The notes under the pieces: generated by a model
Databases searched by the model: none
What the model was told of the DNA's origin: nothing
The model's input: only the letters and a program-made list of their open reading frames with translations
Translations under genes and position numbers: made by a program
Assembly (NCBI GenBank): GCA_015499985.1
Contig: JAAAUF010001142.1
Coordinates: 1-11,361, forward strand
Reading direction: 5' to 3'
From: Haplosporangium gracile
Taxonomy: Eukaryota; Mortierellomycota; Mortierellomycetes; Mortierellales; Mortierellaceae
DNA: 11,361 nucleotides
Part shown: one piece after another, positions 9,157 to 11,361 of the stretch
Layout: each line of letters begins with the position of its first letter
How positions within the stretch are numbered: position 1 is the first letter of the stretch

Positions 9157-9272
9157 GCACCTACCCACAGTTGTTATTATCCGATATTGTCTATTGCACT
9201 TAGCGGTATCTATACGCACCCTCTTCTTAAAAACTCCCTAAAACTACCACTACCACCTACCTACCCTCAACC

Positions 9273-11361
9273 ATGCTGCCTAATAGAGGGCCCCGGACCC
9301 TCCGCTCGTACGCAGCTGCTGTCGCCGAAGGGTCACTTCGTACCAATTCGAAAGTCAGACCGGAGAACATGATGTCTATTGATGAACTAAAAGGAAGAGA
9401 ACGGCGCCGAGGACCAGCAGCTGCTGAAGCCATCACTCTCGCGACAAAACTCTCTACAGCAACAATCCAGCCTACTACCAACACTCCTTCTTCCAAAGCT
9501 ACAGCTCAGAAAGCACCTGTCCCTGCGATCGCCACCAGAACGCGAGCAAAGTCCGCCAATGCCACCACCCCCTCCACCAAGGGGCCTACACCTTCCACCA
9601 AGGTGCCCACCCCCTCCACCAAGGTAGTCACCCCCTCCACCAAGGTGCCCACCCCCTCCATCAAGGTAGCCACCCCCTCCACCAAGGTGCCCACCACTAC
9701 CAAGGCCCCAAAAGCTCCAAAGGCCAGCTCCACAATAACTAAGGGTCAAAAGAAAGTACTTCATAACAACTCTGGCACCACTGGCTCTACTCCCCTTCTT
9801 CCTCGAACCTCAAAAACGATGAAAAAGAAAAGGACAAAAGCGATGAGCAAGAAGGCGGTGGACTCTGCAGACACAGATGACTCGGACCCTGACACCGTCA
9901 AGGAGCCGGCCAAGAAGAAGAAGGTGCAGCGGTACCAAGGACCGAATGGCTCTACAATCCGTCGACTTCCAATGCATCAGAAAGACCAGAGCCAGGCTTA
10001 TCCAACGATCCCTCCTGGAATGACAGAAGAGGAGTATTTGCAGGCTATCAAATCCTCATCCAACAAGGTCCTCTATGACCTTCTGGCGCGGAAGGATTGT
10101 GATATTCAAGAGCTGACCGTCAGGCAACATAAAGTGAAGCTCTTAACCTGGCAGGTGGGTACTCCATTGTGTTTTACTTTTTATTTCGCGTTTTGTAGTG
10201 AAATATCCCTTTTTTATGAATCAATTTCTAATACGCTTGTTCCTTTTTTTCCTTGAATCAAGTTCTATTGCGACACACATTATGACGGTGACTACACAGT
10301 AAATGCTGAGCGCATGCTGCCGTACTTTGAGAACTTGGTGTTCCTCCGAACATCCAAGAAGTTTATCGTCCCTGATATTGGCTACGACGGCGTCATTGGC
10401 GTCAGGTCTGCGGGATGGAAGCCGCCAAATCCTAAACAACGACGAACAGCTAAACAAACCAAGGATATTGAAGAGTGGGTACCAGAGTCGTCTCCCATGG
10501 AAGAGGGTTTACAAGTGTGGACCCCTGATGATGCTGACGCAGCCATAGCCCGATCAGAGGAGCTGGAGAATAACGAGCACGAGGATGAGCATGAGACTGT
10601 TGCTGTTGCAATGGATGAGGTCGTAGATGTCGACATGGCAATCGTCATAAGCAACGCCAGAGAGGATGACAACAACTCAGTCGAAATCACAACCCAAGAA
10701 GAACTGCAAGCACTGCATGCAATGGTGGAAGGCGAGGATGAGGCAGGCCTTGTCCTGGAAGGTGAGGACTTTGATTCTGGAGACTAACAGGAGCTGGGGC
10801 ATATTACTGGAACTGAAGCTCCTGCAGAACCTCTCATAATCGAGACTGAGGCGGACAAGATGAGAGGTATGTAAAACTTTCGATCACAATGGATGTTATT
10901 AGAGAAACAATGACACTAATATCTGTTTAATCTTTCAATTATTACTAGTCTTTGCTGGCCTTGTTCCTGACAAACATGGTCGTGTTGCGATAATGGTACC
11001 TTTGTCTCTGGGAACTGTTGATAACTACCGCAAAGCTTGTATCTATCTCTGGAAGCTTCAAAACCAAAGGACTACCTTATGCCCAAATCCTGCGCCTAAC
11101 CCGCGTAGCGATGGACCTTTGGATGATGCCATCAACGCCTATGGCGTTCGTCTCGTCTATGACAAGGCCACAACTGGAACAACAAGGAACACAGCTTGTG
11201 ACACACGCGACACATATGACGGTAATAACAACTAAACACCATGAAAGCATGTATGCACTACCTTTTTACAGCAATCTGACCTATCTCCCTTCTTCTTATA
11301 AGGCAACAAGCTGGTACGTATGGCAACATATACCTGGCAACAACAGCCTGTACATCGAACC
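9273..11361 (+). CDS. NDC10/Crypton-like tyrosine-recombinase-family protein, 3' partial, possibly disrupted
   Basis: This is a multi-exon gene running off the window end. Exons are 9273-10154, 10263-10866 (with a problem below), 10949-11221 and 11303 onward; all junctions keep one frame. The start (ACC before ATG) is the first in the frame. Residues 1-294 form a basic, Thr/Pro/Lys-rich arm with six TPSTKVP-type repeats (99-140) and two lysine clusters that look like nuclear signals (183-194 and 214-217). Then comes a globular part: LTWQFYCDTHYDGDYTVNAE, VPLSLGTVDNYRKACIYLWK, a PNPAPNPRSDGP segment and VRMATYTWQQQ. The pattern (W..FC, DGD.V, S.GTV..Y..A...LW..Q, NP.PNPR) recalls fungal NDC10-domain and Crypton-like tyrosine recombinases, which bind DNA in the nucleus. 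This is a match from memory. The catalytic half would lie beyond the window. A TAA at 10785-10787 interrupts exon 2, although the same frame stays open and protein-like to the next donor. Either this copy is dead, or a 66-nt in-frame intron (10725-10790) removes the stop. If the stop is real the product is 468 residues. Confidence 0.65.
9567..9692 (+). repeat. 21-bp minisatellite encoding TPSTKVP repeats
   Basis: Six head-to-tail 21-bp units, near ACCCCCTCCACCAAGGTGCC plus one base, encode TPSTKGP, TPSTKVP, TPSTKVV, TPSTKVP, TPSIKVA and TPSTKVP. The frame is kept because the unit is a multiple of three. The repeat forms a flexible, lysine- and proline-bearing linker and is likely to vary in copy number. 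Confidence 0.92.
10155..10262 (+). other. Intron 1 of the recombinase-like gene
   Basis: This 108-nt intron has donor CAG|GTGGGT, a CTAAT branch-like site at 10228-10232, a T-rich tract and acceptor ATCAAG|TTC. It is phase 0 and joins a Gln codon to Phe-Tyr-Cys. The intron contains long T runs unlike the flanking coding sequence. Confidence 0.8.
10725..10790 (+). other. Hypothetical 66-nt in-frame intron covering the TAA codon
   Basis: A weak donor (ATG|GTGGAA) and a good-looking acceptor (CTAACAG|GAG) would remove exactly 22 codons including the stop and keep the frame. Against it, the only CTAAC is almost touching the acceptor, the removed segment looks like ordinary acidic coding sequence, and the donor is poor. 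It is listed because it decides whether the gene is intact. Confidence 0.25.
10867..10948 (+). other. Intron 2 of the recombinase-like gene
   Basis: This 82-nt intron has donor G|GTATGT, branch-like CTAAT at 10916-10920 and acceptor TTACTAG|TC. It is phase 1 and rebuilds a Val codon. Reading on without splicing gives a stop directly after the donor, so the intron is needed to reach the next conserved segment. Confidence 0.8.
11222..11302 (+). other. Intron 3 of the recombinase-like gene
   Basis: This 81-nt intron has donor G|GTAATA, branch-like CTGAC at 11276-11280, a pyrimidine tract and acceptor TTATAAG|GC. It is phase 1 and gives a Gly codon, after which the frame is open to the window end. 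An alternative acceptor (TTTACAG at 11265-11271) is possible, but the one chosen restores the conserved-looking segment NKLVRMATYTWQQQ. Confidence 0.65.

Larger units (their letters stand above)
8185..9272. other. Divergent intergenic region between coiled-coil and recombinase-like genes
   Basis: This is a 1.1-kb spacer that must hold both promoters. For the minus-strand gene an AT-rich TATA-like stretch lies at about 8234-8245 (read on the minus strand), roughly 50-60 nt before its ATG. A 12-bp direct repeat, GTATCGTGGAAA, occurs at 8263-8274 and 8366-8377. The middle carries the 20-bp array at 8649-8742. An AT-rich segment with AATTAATTAAT lies at 8757-8767. Small open frames here (8945-9241) show no protein-like character. 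Confidence 0.6.

Noticed and set aside
8945..9241. 98-codon plus-strand open frame before the recombinase-like gene
   Set aside because: It has no recognisable protein features and lies in the expected promoter and leader.
10762..10790. Intron with the better donor GTGAGG and acceptor CTAACAG
   Set aside because: It would be only 29 nt, too short to splice, and it shifts the frame into an early stop.

Overview
This is a stretch of nuclear genome from a filamentous fungus, most likely an early-diverging lineage resembling Mortierellomycota. The evidence for a fungus is short spliceosomal introns (about 66-290 nt) with GT..AG ends and CTAAC/CTAAT/CTGAC branch-like motifs, pyrimidine-rich promoters, AATAAA-type 3' signals, a fungal GIT1-type transporter, and a gene resembling the NDC10/Crypton-like recombinase families of these fungi. 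The lineage assignment is inference from overall style and is not proven by any marker gene. No rRNA, tRNA, CRISPR array or bacterial-type operon was seen.

Layout. Positions 1 to about 3600 hold no gene I can support. The stretch is rich in A runs, CT tracts and short tandem repeats. Positions 3612-3807 are a TATA- and CT-rich promoter. Positions 3808-5591 (+) are a two-exon gene for a 498-residue major facilitator permease of the GIT1 (glycerophosphodiester/glycerophosphoinositol) type. It converges on a single-exon gene at 6103-8184 (-), which encodes a 693-residue, mostly disordered protein. That protein has a cluster of TQT-like short motifs, a coiled coil and a histidine/glutamine-rich tail. 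A 1.1-kb divergent spacer (8185-9272) carries a 20-bp tandem array. From 9273 to the window end (+) runs a multi-exon gene whose protein has a long basic, repetitive N-terminus followed by a domain resembling the fungal NDC10/Crypton-type tyrosine-recombinase family. It continues past the window edge. Its exon 2 contains an in-frame TAA that either marks a decaying copy or is removed by a small in-frame intron.

The three genes do not form an obvious pathway. The transporter is a housekeeping or nutrient-scavenging gene, the middle gene looks like a cytoskeletal or scaffold-type protein, and the third is probably derived from a mobile element. The most interesting points are the interrupted recombinase-like gene, the 20-bp array upstream of it, and the possible dynein-light-chain-binding module in the middle gene.
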